DNA from: Denitromonas halophila
GTDB lineage: Bacteria > Pseudomonadota > Gammaproteobacteria > Burkholderiales > Rhodocyclaceae
Direction of reading: 5' to 3'
Assembly: GCF_007625155.1 (NCBI RefSeq)
Contig: NZ_VMNK01000015.1
Coordinates: forward strand, 372,001-436,000
DNA length: 64,000 nucleotides
Of the stretch, positions 36,584-46,050 are shown piece by piece; position 1 is the stretch's first letter, and each line of letters opens with the position of its first letter. The translations under genes and the position numbers were made by a program. Under the pieces are notes generated by a model. That model was given only the letters and a program-made list of their open reading frames with translations. It ran no database searches and was not told where the DNA came from.

Positions 36584-39271
36584 TCAGTCTTGCAGGGAGA
36601 GGACGCCGAGTTTGACCGTGCTGTCGTCCGGATCGCTGGAGAGCACAAAGCCGAGGCTTTGTACGAAGCGCAGCATGCGGTCGTTGTTGGCCAGGAAGAC
36701 GCCGTTCATGTAGACCAGGCCGCGGTTGCGGGCGGTTTCAATCAGCACGCCCATCAGGCGGCGAGCCAGACCGCGGTGCTGCCAGTCGTCGGCCACCACC
36801 ACCGCAAATTCACAGGACTCGCCGTCGGGATTGACCGCGTAGCGGCAGACGCCGATTTCGGTTTCCTGATCGTCTTCGGTGACGGTGGCAACAAAGGCCA
36901 TTTCGCGGTCGTAGTCGATCTGCGTCAGGCGCACGACCATGGCGGGCGGCAGCTCGCGCATGGTGTTCATGAAGCGGAAGTACTTGGTTTCGGCCGACAG
37001 CTTGCGCACAAAATTGACTTCGAGGTCGGCGTCTTCCGGCTTGATGGCGCGGATGGTGACATCGGTGCCGTCGGGCAGCGTCCAGTGCGTGGTCAGGTGC
37101 TGTGGATAGGGGTGGATCGCCATGTGATCGTAGCGATCAGCTGTCGGCGAGACGTTGTCGGCCACGATGCGTGCATCGACCGCGACGGCGCCGTTCTCGT
37201 CGACGATCAGCGGGTTGATGTCGAGTTCCTTGAGCCACGGCAGTTCGCAGACCATTTCGGAGACGCGCAGCAACACCATCTCCAGCGCCTCCATGTTGAT
37301 CGGCGGCATGTTGCGGAATTCGTCGAGATAGGACGACACGCGGGTCGAGCGGATCAGGTCGCGCGCCAGATAGGAGTTGAGCGGCGGCAGGGCGATGGCG
37401 CGGTCTTTTTGCACCTCGACGCGCGTGCCGCCTTCGCCGAAGGTGATGATCGGGCCAAACACCGGATCGCGGCGCACACCGACCATCAGCTCGCGGCCGT
37501 TGCGCTTGATGACCATCGGCTCGATAGCGATGCCGTTGATGCTGGCATTCGGATGGGTGCGGCGAACACCCTCGAGGATTTCCTGATAGGCCGTACGTAC
37601 GGCCGCCAGGCTGGTGAGATTGAGGCGTACGCCGCCGACGTCGGATTTGTGGGTGATATCGAGCGAGTCGATCTTCATCACCACCGGCAGGCCGATTTCT
37701 TCGGCCAGCACCATGGCTTCGGTGGCCGAGCGGGCGACCACCGTTTGGGCGATGGGGATGCGGAAGGCCGCGAGGATGGCTTTTGATTCCATCTCGTTGA
37801 GCACTTTGCGGCGCTCGTTGAGGGCGGTTTCGATGACCAGGCGGGCGCTTTCGATCGACGGCGGGTTGCTCTGCGACAAGGATGCCGGCGTTTGCGCCAG
37901 CAGCTTCTGGTTGCGGTAGTAGGCCGAGATATGGCTGAACAGCTCCACCGCCGGTTCCGGCGTGCGGAAGGTCGGGATGCCTGCCGCTTCGAAAAGCTTG
38001 CGTGCCTCGCCCACTTGCTCTTCGCCCATGAAACAGGTCACCACGGGTTTGTCGGCGCTGCGTTCTTCTTCGATCAGGGCTTTGGCGACATCGGTCGGCC
38101 GGGTCATGGCTTGCGGGGTGAGCATCACCAGCACGCCGTCGACATTCGGGCCTTCGAGGACTGCCTTGATCGCACCGCGGTAACGGTCAACATCGGCGTC
38201 GCCGAGGATGTCGATCGGGTTGCCATGCGACCAGGTGGCAGGCAGGCAGGCGTTGAGCTTGGCCATGGTGGCGTCGGACAGCTGCGACAGCGGAATACCC
38301 AGGTCGAGCGCGCGGTCGGCCGCCATGACGCCCGGCCCGCCACCGTTGGTGATGATGGCCAGACGATTGCCGCGGGGGCGAAAGTGCGAGAACAGCGCGT
38401 TGGCCGCGGCAAAAAGCTGGCCGAGGCTGTAGAGGCGGATCACACCGGCGCGGCGGATGGCGGCGTCGAACACGGCGTCGTCGCCCACCTGTGCGCCGGT
38501 ATGGCTGAGCACGGCCTTGGAGGCCTCAGGGTGGCGCCCCACCTTGATCAGCAGCACCGGCTTGACGCGGGCTGCGCCGCGCAGGGCGCTCATGAAGCGG
38601 CGCGCATCGCGCAGGCCTTCGACGTACAGGAAAATGCTTTCGGTACGCGGGTCCGAAATCATGAATTCGAGGGCTTCGCCAAAATCGACGTCGCGCGATG
38701 AGCCCAGCGACACCACGGCCGAGAAGCCCACATTGTTCGGCCGTGCCCAGTCAAGAATCGCGGTGCACAGCGCGCCGGATTGCGAGATCAGGCCGATCGA
38801 GCCAGGCAGGGCGCGGCCGTGGGCAAACGTGGCGTTAAGGCCGAGGTCGGGCCGCATGATGCCCAGACAGTTCGGGCCGAGCAGGCGGATCTTGTGTCGG
38901 CGGGCGGTGTCCATCACCGAGCGTTCGAGTGCAGCACCGCGCGGGCCGGTTTCAGAGAAACCGGCTGAGAGCACGATAGCGGCCTTGACGCCGGCACGAC
39001 CACAACTGTCGATGATGGCAGGGACTTTTTGCGCTGCAGTGGCGATGACCACCAGGTCGAGGCGCTGCGGCACGTCTTCGACGCTCTTGAAGCACTTCAC
39101 CCCATGCACTTTGTCGTGTTTGGGGTTGATGGCGAAGATCTTGCCCTTGAATCCGGCATCGAGCATGTTGCGGATCAGCACGCCGCCGATCGCAGTTTCG
39201 CGCTCGCTGGCGCCAATGACACCAACGGATTTGGGCTCGAACAGGGGGGTGAGATAGTGCTTTTCTTTCAT
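36584..39271 (-). CDS. Acetate-CoA ligase-like/GNAT fusion (Pat-type protein lysine acyltransferase)
   Basis: 895 aa, near the 886 aa of E. coli PatZ/YfiQ. Domains in order: CoA-binding (about 8-130, SVGVIGASERE), succinyl-CoA-ligase-like (about 150-460, with GLISQSGALC), ATP-grasp (about 490-700), and a C-terminal GNAT acetyltransferase (about 730-885, with DWQHRGLARRLMGVLIETAR as acetyl-CoA loop). In known Pat enzymes the ligase part is inactive and senses acetyl-CoA while GNAT acetylates enzymes such as acetyl-CoA synthetase. Confidence 0.9.
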   Translation of the reverse strand: MKEKHYLTPLFEPKSVGVIGASERETAIGGVLIRNMLDAGFKGKIFAINPKHDKVHGVKCFKSVEDVPQRLDLVVIATAAQKVPAIIDSCGRAGVKAAIVLSAGFSETGPRGAALERSVMDTARRHKIRLLGPNCLGIMRPDLGLNATFAHGRALPGSIGLISQSGALCTAILDWARPNNVGFSAVVSLGSSRDVDFGEALEFMISDPRTESIFLYVEGLRDARRFMSALRGAARVKPVLLIKVGRHPEASKAVLSHTGAQVGDDAVFDAAIRRAGVIRLYSLGQLFAAANALFSHFRPRGNRLAIITNGGGPGVMAADRALDLGIPLSQLSDATMAKLNACLPATWSHGNPIDILGDADVDRYRGAIKAVLEGPNVDGVLVMLTPQAMTRPTDVAKALIEEERSADKPVVTCFMGEEQVGEARKLFEAAGIPTFRTPEPAVELFSHISAYYRNQKLLAQTPASLSQSNPPSIESARLVIETALNERRKVLNEMESKAILAAFRIPIAQTVVARSATEAMVLAEEIGLPVVMKIDSLDITHKSDVGGVRLNLTSLAAVRTAYQEILEGVRRTHPNASINGIAIEPMVIKRNGRELMVGVRRDPVFGPIITFGEGGTRVEVQKDRAIALPPLNSYLARDLIRSTRVSSYLDEFRNMPPINMEALEMVLLRVSEMVCELPWLKELDINPLIVDENGAVAVDARIVADNVSPTADRYDHMAIHPYPQHLTTHWTLPDGTDVTIRAIKPEDADLEVNFVRKLSAETKYFRFMNTMRELPPAMVVRLTQIDYDREMAFVATVTEDDQETEIGVCRYAVNPDGESCEFAVVVADDWQHRGLARRLMGVLIETARNRGLVYMNGVFLANNDRMLRFVQSLGFVLSSDPDDSTVKLGVLSLQD

Positions 39272-39414
39272 CGTCGTAGTCCGTACTCAATGACATTCGA
39301 TATCAACGCGTTCGCGGACACCGAAGAAACTGTCGGGGAGCGAATACCGAAACGTAGTGCAGTGCAGCATGGCTCATTCTGACACAGATCAGTTTTACAA
39401 CGGCTCAGTTTGCA

Positions 39415-39434
39415 GAATGTTTGAGGAATGTTTG
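39415..39434. repeat. Tandem direct repeat GAATGTTTG x2 upstream of the Pat-type gene
   Basis: GAATGTTTG occurs at 39415-39423 and again at 39426-39434, 11 nt start to start, about one helical turn. It lies about 145 bp upstream of the Pat start, in the 251-bp gap 39272-39522, which has no gene I can support. Confidence 0.35.
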
Positions 39435-39522
39435 GCACGCGATGTGGCGTTGGCGCCGCAAAGTGCTGCCGACCGCCTCGGCACACCGGTTTGGAATCGC
39501 TGTGCGCACGGACGCAAAGACG

Positions 39523-42474
39523 TCAATGACCGATTGAAAAGCTGAAGCGCGCGCCTTCGCCGGGGGCGGACTCGGCCCGGATCTGACCGCCGTGACGCTG
39601 GATGATGCGTGCCACGGTGGCCAGTCCGATACCCGAGCCGGCGTATTCGCTGGTGACATGTAGTCGGTTGAAGGGTTGAAACAGCTTGTCGGCGTAGGCC
39701 ATGTCGAAGCCAACGCCATTGTCGGCGACACAGAACATCACCTCGTCCTCGTCGCGGGTCGCAAAAAAGGCGATTTGCGTGACCGCCTGGCTGGCAGAGA
39801 ACTTCCAGGCGTTACGCAGCAGATTTTCGAGGACGACACGCATCAACGCGCGGTCGGCGTGAGCGGTCAGCCCGGGGGTGATGTCGATGTCGACGACACG
39901 CTCGGGTGATTCGTGGCGCATCTCGGTGGTGATCTCTTCCACCAGTTGGCTGAGGTCGATGTTTTCGCGGCGCAGGGTCTGACGCGTGAGGCGGGCCAGC
40001 TCGATGAGGTCGTCAATCAGATGGGCCATTCTGAGCGTGGCCGCGCGAATCCGCGCAAGGTAGGCACCTGAGGTGGCGTCCAGTCGCTCCGCCATGTCTT
40101 CTTGCAGAATGCTCGCAAAGCCTTCGATGGCCCGCAGGGGCGCCCGCAGATCGTGCGACACCGAATAGGAGAAGGCTTCGAGCTCCCGGTTGGACGCTTC
40201 GAGTTCGGCGGTGCGCGCCCGTACTCGGGCTTCTAGTTCCATATTGACGTTTTTTAGCGTCAGCTCCGCGACCTTGCGGGTGGTGATGTCGTCGAGCGAG
40301 CCCATGATGCCGATGGTGCCGCCGGCGGAGCGGATCATTTGTCGGGCGTGGGCTTCGAGCCAGCGGATTTCGCCTTCGGTGGTGCGGATCCGCAGCTCCA
40401 TGATTTCGTCGTGGGCGGCGCCGGCATTGAGCCGCTTGAACAGCACGCGCGCACGGCCGCGATCGTCGGGGTGCAGGAAGGACGCCAGTGGCTGGCCGAC
40501 GCTGCTGTCAATGGGGTGGCCGGAGATCTGCGTCCAGGCAGGATTGAGAAAGGTGAACACGCCATTGAGATCGGTCTGGAAGATGACTTCGTTGACTGAT
40601 TCGACCACCTCTTGGTAGCGGGTGCGGCTCTCTTGCAGGGCGCGCTCTGCGAGTACGCGATCGGAGATGTCGCGTATCACGCGAAGTGTTGCCGGCCCAC
40701 CTTCGAAGTCGACAACCACACCGGTCGATTCAACCTCGACGTCGGTGCCGCTCAGTGCCTGGAATCGGAACTGCGCACGCGGCAGCGTCTGGCCTGCCTG
40801 GTGGTGGCGGTTCAGTGCGAGGGATTTTCGAGCGTCCTCGGTGTGCGGCTTTTCAAAGAAACGGCTCAGCGGGGTGTTGAGCAACGCCGTTGTGTTGGGG
40901 GCGCCAAAGACATGGGTGGCCGCGGCATTGGCGAAAAGTATCCGGTCGTCGCGATGCACGATGATGCCGTCGGGGGTGACGTCAACAAGCCGCCGGTAGC
41001 GACTTTCGGCGGCGCGCCGTTCGCGCTGCGCGACAACACGGGCGGTGATGTCTTCGACGATGGTGATGAAGCCCTTGAGGCCGCGATGTTCGTCACGCAG
41101 GGCGGTGACGGAGATATGCGCCCACACCGTATGCCCGTCCTGGTGGACGTAGCGCTTTTCGCCCTGGTGCGACGAGATCTGACCGCTGACAAAGGCCCGG
41201 TAGGCCTGATCGTCAGCGGCCTGGTCGTCCGGGTGGGTAAAGGTGCGAAAGTCGCGACCGAGCAGCACACGTCTCGGATAACCCAGCATGTGTGCGAATG
41301 CGGCATTGACGCTCTGCCGCCGGCCGTCGGCGTCGAGCGTGATGATGCCAACCGGTGCGTGTTCAAAGGTGGTCCGATAGCGCGCTTCGCTGGCCGCCAG
41401 CGCGAGCTGGATGTTGCGCTCGGCGGTGATGTCGCGCGCGACGCCACGATAGCCGCAGAAGCGGCCAGCGTCATCGTAATAGGGTCGCCCGCTGGCGGAA
41501 AACCAGCTGATGCTTCCGTCGGACATTCGTCGTGAATAGACAAAATCGCTGAACGACTCGTGTTGTTCACAACGGAGGACATGAGCTTTCCAGTGGGGTT
41601 CGGTGCCGATGGCCTCCGCCAGCGCCCACCGGGTCTTGCCGATGACGGCGTCGATGTCGAGGTCGTGCTCGTTGCGCGGGCTGGTCACCAGGCGCGTAAA
41701 GCGGAACTGTGTGTCCTGTTCCCAGAACCAGTCGAAGGAGCCTTCAACCAACGTGCGGAAACGTTCCTCGCTGTCGCGCAGTTCGCGCTCGGCGTTGATG
41801 CGTTGGGTGAGGTCGCGGCCGACGCCACGATACCCCTCGAAATGGCCATGTCGAAAGAGCGGCTTGCCAACGAATTCGAGGTGTCGCAGCGCACCGGACA
41901 GATCGTAGCGGGAGATCAGAAGCGTGAAGGGTTCGTGCTTTGCCAAGCGTTGTTGGTGGTCCGACCAGCGGCCGGCGTCCATGTTGTTGCAGGGCAGCTC
42001 CCACAGGTGTGCGCCGACGAACTCGGCGCTATCCATGTTGGCCATGCTGCGCATGCCTTCGCTCATCAAGGTGAAGCGGTGCTCGATGTCGGTTTCCCAC
42101 AGCCAGTCGCTGGATAGTTCAACAAAGTCCATCAGCCGGCGCTGATTGAATTCGGTGACGGCGGTGGCGCGGTGCGCAAAGTCGACGGCGAAACGGTAGT
42201 TGCGAATCGAGCGGAAGCCCAGGCTCAGCGCGACGCCAAGCACGACCACCAGCAGCGCGAGGCCGATCCAGCCAGTCGCGTCGTTCAGGGCAGGGAGGCT
42301 GGCGGCACGTTCTGTCGCGGCAACAGCCTGGTTGCTTCGAGCAGCCCACCATTTTCCAGACAGCACCAGCAAGACGACCAGCGCCAGCCCCGCCAGTGCC
42401 AAGGAGCGGTGCAGCAAGCGCTTCGCCGAGGACGGCGTGGCGCGGAGGTCGGCAGGCTTGTCGTGTGAATCCAT
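39523..42474 (-). CDS. Membrane histidine kinase with five PAS domains
   Basis: 983 aa. Two membrane helices (about 24-40 and 69-87) bracket a periplasmic loop of only about 28 residues, so sensing is probably cytoplasmic. Five PAS/PAC units follow, near 110-225, 238-355, 360-480, 490-605 and 615-735. A short coiled coil leads to HisKA with the phospho-acceptor His774 (SVSHDLRAP) and an HATPase domain (NLLRNAWKF, DNGVGFDM, GSGIGLATV). No receiver domain or adjacent response regulator is present, so it is an orphan kinase. It resembles phytochrome-like or Bph-type kinases in its HisKA sequence only. Confidence 0.93.
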   Translation of the reverse strand: MDSHDKPADLRATPSSAKRLLHRSLALAGLALVVLLVLSGKWWAARSNQAVAATERAASLPALNDATGWIGLALLVVVLGVALSLGFRSIRNYRFAVDFAHRATAVTEFNQRRLMDFVELSSDWLWETDIEHRFTLMSEGMRSMANMDSAEFVGAHLWELPCNNMDAGRWSDHQQRLAKHEPFTLLISRYDLSGALRHLEFVGKPLFRHGHFEGYRGVGRDLTQRINAERELRDSEERFRTLVEGSFDWFWEQDTQFRFTRLVTSPRNEHDLDIDAVIGKTRWALAEAIGTEPHWKAHVLRCEQHESFSDFVYSRRMSDGSISWFSASGRPYYDDAGRFCGYRGVARDITAERNIQLALAASEARYRTTFEHAPVGIITLDADGRRQSVNAAFAHMLGYPRRVLLGRDFRTFTHPDDQAADDQAYRAFVSGQISSHQGEKRYVHQDGHTVWAHISVTALRDEHRGLKGFITIVEDITARVVAQRERRAAESRYRRLVDVTPDGIIVHRDDRILFANAAATHVFGAPNTTALLNTPLSRFFEKPHTEDARKSLALNRHHQAGQTLPRAQFRFQALSGTDVEVESTGVVVDFEGGPATLRVIRDISDRVLAERALQESRTRYQEVVESVNEVIFQTDLNGVFTFLNPAWTQISGHPIDSSVGQPLASFLHPDDRGRARVLFKRLNAGAAHDEIMELRIRTTEGEIRWLEAHARQMIRSAGGTIGIMGSLDDITTRKVAELTLKNVNMELEARVRARTAELEASNRELEAFSYSVSHDLRAPLRAIEGFASILQEDMAERLDATSGAYLARIRAATLRMAHLIDDLIELARLTRQTLRRENIDLSQLVEEITTEMRHESPERVVDIDITPGLTAHADRALMRVVLENLLRNAWKFSASQAVTQIAFFATRDEDEVMFCVADNGVGFDMAYADKLFQPFNRLHVTSEYAGSGIGLATVARIIQRHGGQIRAESAPGEGARFSFSIGH

Positions 42475-42605
42475 GTCGGGTGCCGTGGTGTATCGCCGTC
42501 AGAGCCGTCGTGCTGTCGAGACCAAGGGGCCCGGGTCGCGGCGCCGTAGGGCGTTGATCGAATGATACGCGTTTGCCCAGTGAGCCAAGGGCGCGTTCAA
42601 AGTCA

Positions 42606-42650
42606 CCTGTTCAGGTCTACTGCGAACAGGCGAGGACAGCAAGCTAGAAT
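42606..42650 (+). promoter_or_regulatory. Inverted repeat and -10 element upstream of the methyltransferase gene
   Basis: CCTGTTC (42606-42612) and GAACAGG (42624-42630) form a perfect 7-bp inverted repeat with an 11-nt spacer. TAGAAT at 42645-42650 could be a -10; the repeat would then cover the -35 region, the position of a repressor or activator site. No clear -35 hexamer is seen. Confidence 0.4.
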
Positions 42651-42679
42651 TCAACACTCCATTCAGCTTGAGGTCTCTC

Positions 42680-43261
42680 ATGTCCGAACCGATCAGTCAG
42701 CCGGTTGTTGCCGGAACCAAACATGGCGGCGGCCAGCCCTCGGTTTGGGTTCAGCGCCATGGCGGTGGGTTGATGGCAGGGTCACGCGTGCTCGATCTGG
42801 CTTGCGGCCGCGGGCGCCATGCGCGGTGGCTGGCCGATCGGGGGTGCCACGTGAGCGCCGCGGATCGTGATCCGGCCGCGCTGGCGGCGATTGACGCTCA
42901 TCCCGGGGTCACCCCTTGTGCGCTCGATCTGGAATCCGGCGACACCTGGCCGTGGCCCGACGCTTCTTTTGACGCGATCGTGGTGACCAATTATCTGCAT
43001 CGGCCGAGCTTTGGCCGTTTGGCGGCTTTGCTGCGCGCCGGCGGCGTACTGATCTACGAAACCTTCATGCTCGGCAACGCGGCTTTTGGCAAACCAAGCA
43101 ATCCCGATTTTCTCCTGATGCCGGGGGAGTTGCTTGAGCGCACGCGAGATGCTTTCACCGTGATCGCTTTTGAGCAGGGCGAGATCGCGCGTCCGGCGCC
43201 GGCCATGGTGCAGCGCATTTGCGCCCGCAAAGGCGATGCGCCGGGCCGTCTGCCCGATTGA
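42680..43261 (+). CDS. Class I SAM-dependent methyltransferase
   Basis: 193 aa from ATG 42680 with GAGG 6 nt upstream. Rossmann motif I VLDLACGRGRHARWLADRG is near residue 37, an acidic residue at the end of strand 2 follows (AADRDP), and ALDLE and FDAIVVTNYLHRP are motifs II-III. It resembles the TehB-like/UbiE-like group, but the substrate is not evident. It converges on selU with no gap; divergent from the PAS kinase, with 205 bp between. Confidence 0.85.
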   Translation: MSEPISQPVVAGTKHGGGQPSVWVQRHGGGLMAGSRVLDLACGRGRHARWLADRGCHVSAADRDPAALAAIDAHPGVTPCALDLESGDTWPWPDASFDAIVVTNYLHRPSFGRLAALLRAGGVLIYETFMLGNAAFGKPSNPDFLLMPGELLERTRDAFTVIAFEQGEIARPAPAMVQRICARKGDAPGRLPD

Positions 43262-44329
43262 TCAGCGCGCGTCGGCCCGCACCGGTGTTTTCGCCAGAAT
43301 GGCGTCGGCAATGGCGATGATCCCGGATGGGCTCAGATCGTCGGTCGACACATGGATGGCATCGCCAAAGCGCACATAGTTGCTGTTTTGGGAGCGCTTG
43401 TAGAGCGGGTCGTAATGCTGATCGACCAGTTCGGTGAACAAGGCGGGCAGATCGTGCACGGCGGCGTAGTCCTGCCAGCGTGCCAGGGTCTCGTTTGAGA
43501 TGATGCGGTTGAGGCAGCCGAGCTTGCGCTGCAGGTCGGCCACGTCGTCGCCCAGATAGGCGTAGTCGCGCAGCAAAAATTCGATGCGCGCCTCGCGGCT
43601 GGCGTCGATGGCGAAGCAGGGCGAGCCTCGCATGGCCTCCATCAACTCGGTGGGCAGGTGTACCCGACCGATCTTGCGGCTCTCGGCTTCCACATAAACG
43701 GGTCGATCAGGGCTGAAACGGCTGAGCACGGCATGCAAGGCTGTTTCGAATTTCTTCTGGGTCGGCTGGGCGACGCCGGGCAGCGCGCCGAGCACCGAGC
43801 CTTTGTGCGAGGCCAGCCCCTCCAGATCAAGCACCTGCGCACCAGCCGCGGCCAAGGCTTCGAGAATGCGTGTTTTGGCGCTGCCGGTGGCGCCGCCGAT
43901 GATGCGGAAGTCGAGTGTGGCCGGTTGCTGCGCCAGCGCATCAATGACCATCCGGCGAAAATTCTTGTAGCCGCCTTCGAGTTGGCAGGCATCCCAGCCG
44001 ACCATGCGCAGCCAGGTCACGAAGGCGCCGCTGCGCTGTCCGCCGCGCCAGCAATACACCAGTGGCCGCCAGTGCTTGGGCTTGTCCTGAAAGTGCGCGT
44101 GCAGATGGCGGGCCAGGTTCTCGGCCACCAACGCACCGCCGATGCGCCGCGCTTCGAAAGGCGACACCTGCTTGTAGATGGTGCCCACGCGCGCGCGCTG
44201 CGCGTCATCCAGCACTGGCATGTTTACCGCGCCGGGGATGTGATCGTCCGCAAACTCGGCCGGCGAGCGCACGTCGATGATCTCGTCAAACTCGGAAAGC
44301 TGTGCTACGGTCGCGCTGCCTTTTTTCAT
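43262..44329 (-). CDS. selU: tRNA 2-selenouridine synthase SelU (YbbB)
   Basis: 355 aa from ATG 44329, better spaced from AGG than the ATG two codons earlier (44335). The N-terminal rhodanese domain (about 10-135) has the active Cys in YCWRGGQRSG; the C-terminal P-loop GGATGSAKT near 155 binds geranyl diphosphate in known enzymes. SelU converts 2-thiouridine to 2-selenouridine in tRNA anticodons using selenophosphate. The divergent gene is selD, which makes that donor. Confidence 0.95.
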   Translation of the reverse strand: MKKGSATVAQLSEFDEIIDVRSPAEFADDHIPGAVNMPVLDDAQRARVGTIYKQVSPFEARRIGGALVAENLARHLHAHFQDKPKHWRPLVYCWRGGQRSGAFVTWLRMVGWDACQLEGGYKNFRRMVIDALAQQPATLDFRIIGGATGSAKTRILEALAAAGAQVLDLEGLASHKGSVLGALPGVAQPTQKKFETALHAVLSRFSPDRPVYVEAESRKIGRVHLPTELMEAMRGSPCFAIDASREARIEFLLRDYAYLGDDVADLQRKLGCLNRIISNETLARWQDYAAVHDLPALFTELVDQHYDPLYKRSQNSNYVRFGDAIHVSTDDLSPSGIIAIADAILAKTPVRADAR

Positions 44330-44374
44330 CACCATCCTGTGCCGGCGCCGCTCGCGCGCCTCTGTGTGTAAATC

Positions 44375-45415
44375 ATGACTTCTGTTCGTTTGACCGAATT
44401 TTCCCACGGCGGTGGCTGTGGCTGCAAAATTGCGCCCGCGGTGCTGTCCGACATTCTCTCGCGCTCGCCCATGGGCGTGATGCCGCCCGAGCTGTTGGTC
44501 GGCAACGCCTCGTCTGACGACGCCGCAGTGTATCGGCTCAACGATCAGCAGGCGATCGTTGCCACCACCGATTTCTTTACCCCGATTGTCGACGACCCCA
44601 CCGATTTCGGCCGCATCGCCGCCACCAACGCCATCAGCGACATTTACGCCATGGGCGCCACGCCGATCATGGCGCTGGCCATTGTCGGCATGCCGCTCGA
44701 CAAACTCGCCCCCGAAGTGATCGGCCAGATCCTTGAAGGCGGCGCCAGCGTGTGCCGCGAGGCAGGCATCCCGATTGCCGGCGGGCACTCCATCGATGTG
44801 CTCGAGCCGATCTACGGGCTGGTGGCGCTCGGCATCGTGCACCCTGACCGTGTGCTGCGCAACGACACTGCCCGCGCCGGCGATGTGCTGATCCTCGGCA
44901 AGCCGCTGGGCGTCGGTGTGCTCTCCGCCGCCCTCAAAAAGGGCCAGCTCGATGCCGACGGCTACGCCTGCATGATCGACACCACCACGCGGCTCAACAC
45001 CCCGGGGCCGGCGCTGGCACAGATCCACGGCGTACATGCGGTGACCGACGTGACCGGTTTCGGTCTGGCCGGGCACCTGCTGGAAATGTGCCGTGGCTCG
45101 GGCCTGGCGGCTGATGTGGCGTTTGGCGACATTCCGCTGATCGACGCCGCGGCGGGCTTTGCCCAGGCCGGTGTAGTGACCGGCGCCTCGCGCCGCAACT
45201 GGGCCGGCTATGGCAGCGATGTCCGCTTGGGCGATGGTCTCGGCGCATGGCAGCAGGCGCTGCTGACCGATCCGCAAACCAGCGGCGGCCTGCTCGTCGC
45301 CTGCGATCCGACGTCGGTCGATCAGGTGCTCGCGGTGTTCCGTGCGCAGGGCTTCGGCAGCGCGGCCGTGATTGGCCAGATGAACGCCGGCGCACCGACT
45401 GTTCAGGTACGCTGA
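44375..45415 (+). CDS. selD: Selenide, water dikinase (SelD)
   Basis: 346 aa. It makes selenophosphate from selenide and ATP. The active residue is Cys15 in GGGCGCK (a Cys form, not selenocysteine); Lys18 follows. DDAAVYRL, DFFTPIVDDPTDFGRIAATNAISD and GGHSID are the ATP-binding parts of the PurM-like fold. It starts 45 nt from the divergent selU. No selA, selB or tRNA-Sec is in the window, so here selenium is tied to tRNA modification. Confidence 0.96.
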   Translation: MTSVRLTEFSHGGGCGCKIAPAVLSDILSRSPMGVMPPELLVGNASSDDAAVYRLNDQQAIVATTDFFTPIVDDPTDFGRIAATNAISDIYAMGATPIMALAIVGMPLDKLAPEVIGQILEGGASVCREAGIPIAGGHSIDVLEPIYGLVALGIVHPDRVLRNDTARAGDVLILGKPLGVGVLSAALKKGQLDADGYACMIDTTTRLNTPGPALAQIHGVHAVTDVTGFGLAGHLLEMCRGSGLAADVAFGDIPLIDAAAGFAQAGVVTGASRRNWAGYGSDVRLGDGLGAWQQALLTDPQTSGGLLVACDPTSVDQVLAVFRAQGFGSAAVIGQMNAGAPTVQVR

Positions 45416-45429
45416 CGCAACCCTGATTG

Positions 45430-46050
45430 TCAGCGCTGTGATACCGCAGCCGGCAGCAGTGGTTTAAGCGCCGGCCACATCGTCTCAACAATGCGCGGCT
45501 GGGCGTCTGCTGTCGGATGCATGCCATCGGCCTGGAACAGTGCGCGGTCTTCGGCAAAGCCATCGAGCAAAAACGGCACAAAGGCCAGATGGCGTGTTTT
45601 GGCCACCTCGGCAAAAGTGTCCTGGAACAGCCGCGTATACACAGGACCGTAGTTCGGCGGCAGCCGCATGCCCACCAGCACCACCTTGGCGCCCGCGGCC
45701 TCGGCCACGTCGACCATCGCCAGCAGATTCTCCCGCATTAGCTTGACCGGCAGCCCGCGCAAGCCATCATTGGCGCCCAGTTCAATGACGACCACATTCG
45801 GCGCGTGTGCTTCAAGCGCCTGCGGCAGCCGCGCCCGGCCACCCGCGGTGGTCTCGCCACTCACGCTGGCGTTGATCACGGTATGCTTGCCCGGCAAGGC
45901 ATCGAGCTTGCGCTGCAGATGGGCCGGCCAGGCCTGCTCGGCACGCAGGCCGAAACCGGCCGACAGGCTGTCGCCGAGCACCAGCACCGTCGCGGCTTGC
46001 GCCAGTGTGGTAGCCATAACCAATAGCAAACCAATAATGGATCGAACCAT
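45430..46050 (-). CDS. tesA: Arylesterase/acyl-CoA thioesterase I, TesA-like SGNH hydrolase
   Basis: 206 aa from ATG 46050. A signal peptide (about residues 3-18, cleaved near AQA-A) directs it to the periplasm. SGNH blocks: GDSLSAGFG (Ser), SVSGETTAGG (Gly), GANDGLRG (Asn), and DGMHPTA (Asp and His). It hydrolyses thioesters and esters in known homologues. It is divergent from the ABC ATPase gene with overlapping start codons, as in E. coli tesA/ybbA. Confidence 0.93.
   Translation of the reverse strand: MVRSIIGLLLVMATTLAQAATVLVLGDSLSAGFGLRAEQAWPAHLQRKLDALPGKHTVINASVSGETTAGGRARLPQALEAHAPNVVVIELGANDGLRGLPVKLMRENLLAMVDVAEAAGAKVVLVGMRLPPNYGPVYTRLFQDTFAEVAKTRHLAFVPFLLDGFAEDRALFQADGMHPTADAQPRIVETMWPALKPLLPAAVSQR

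Noticed and set aside
36575-37786. A 403-codon plus-strand frame over the Pat-type gene
   Set aside because: Shadow of the GNAT and ATP-grasp coding on the minus strand.
44330-45277. An upstream extension of selU into the selD region
   Set aside because: The extra sequence is antisense to selD; the family start is at 44329.
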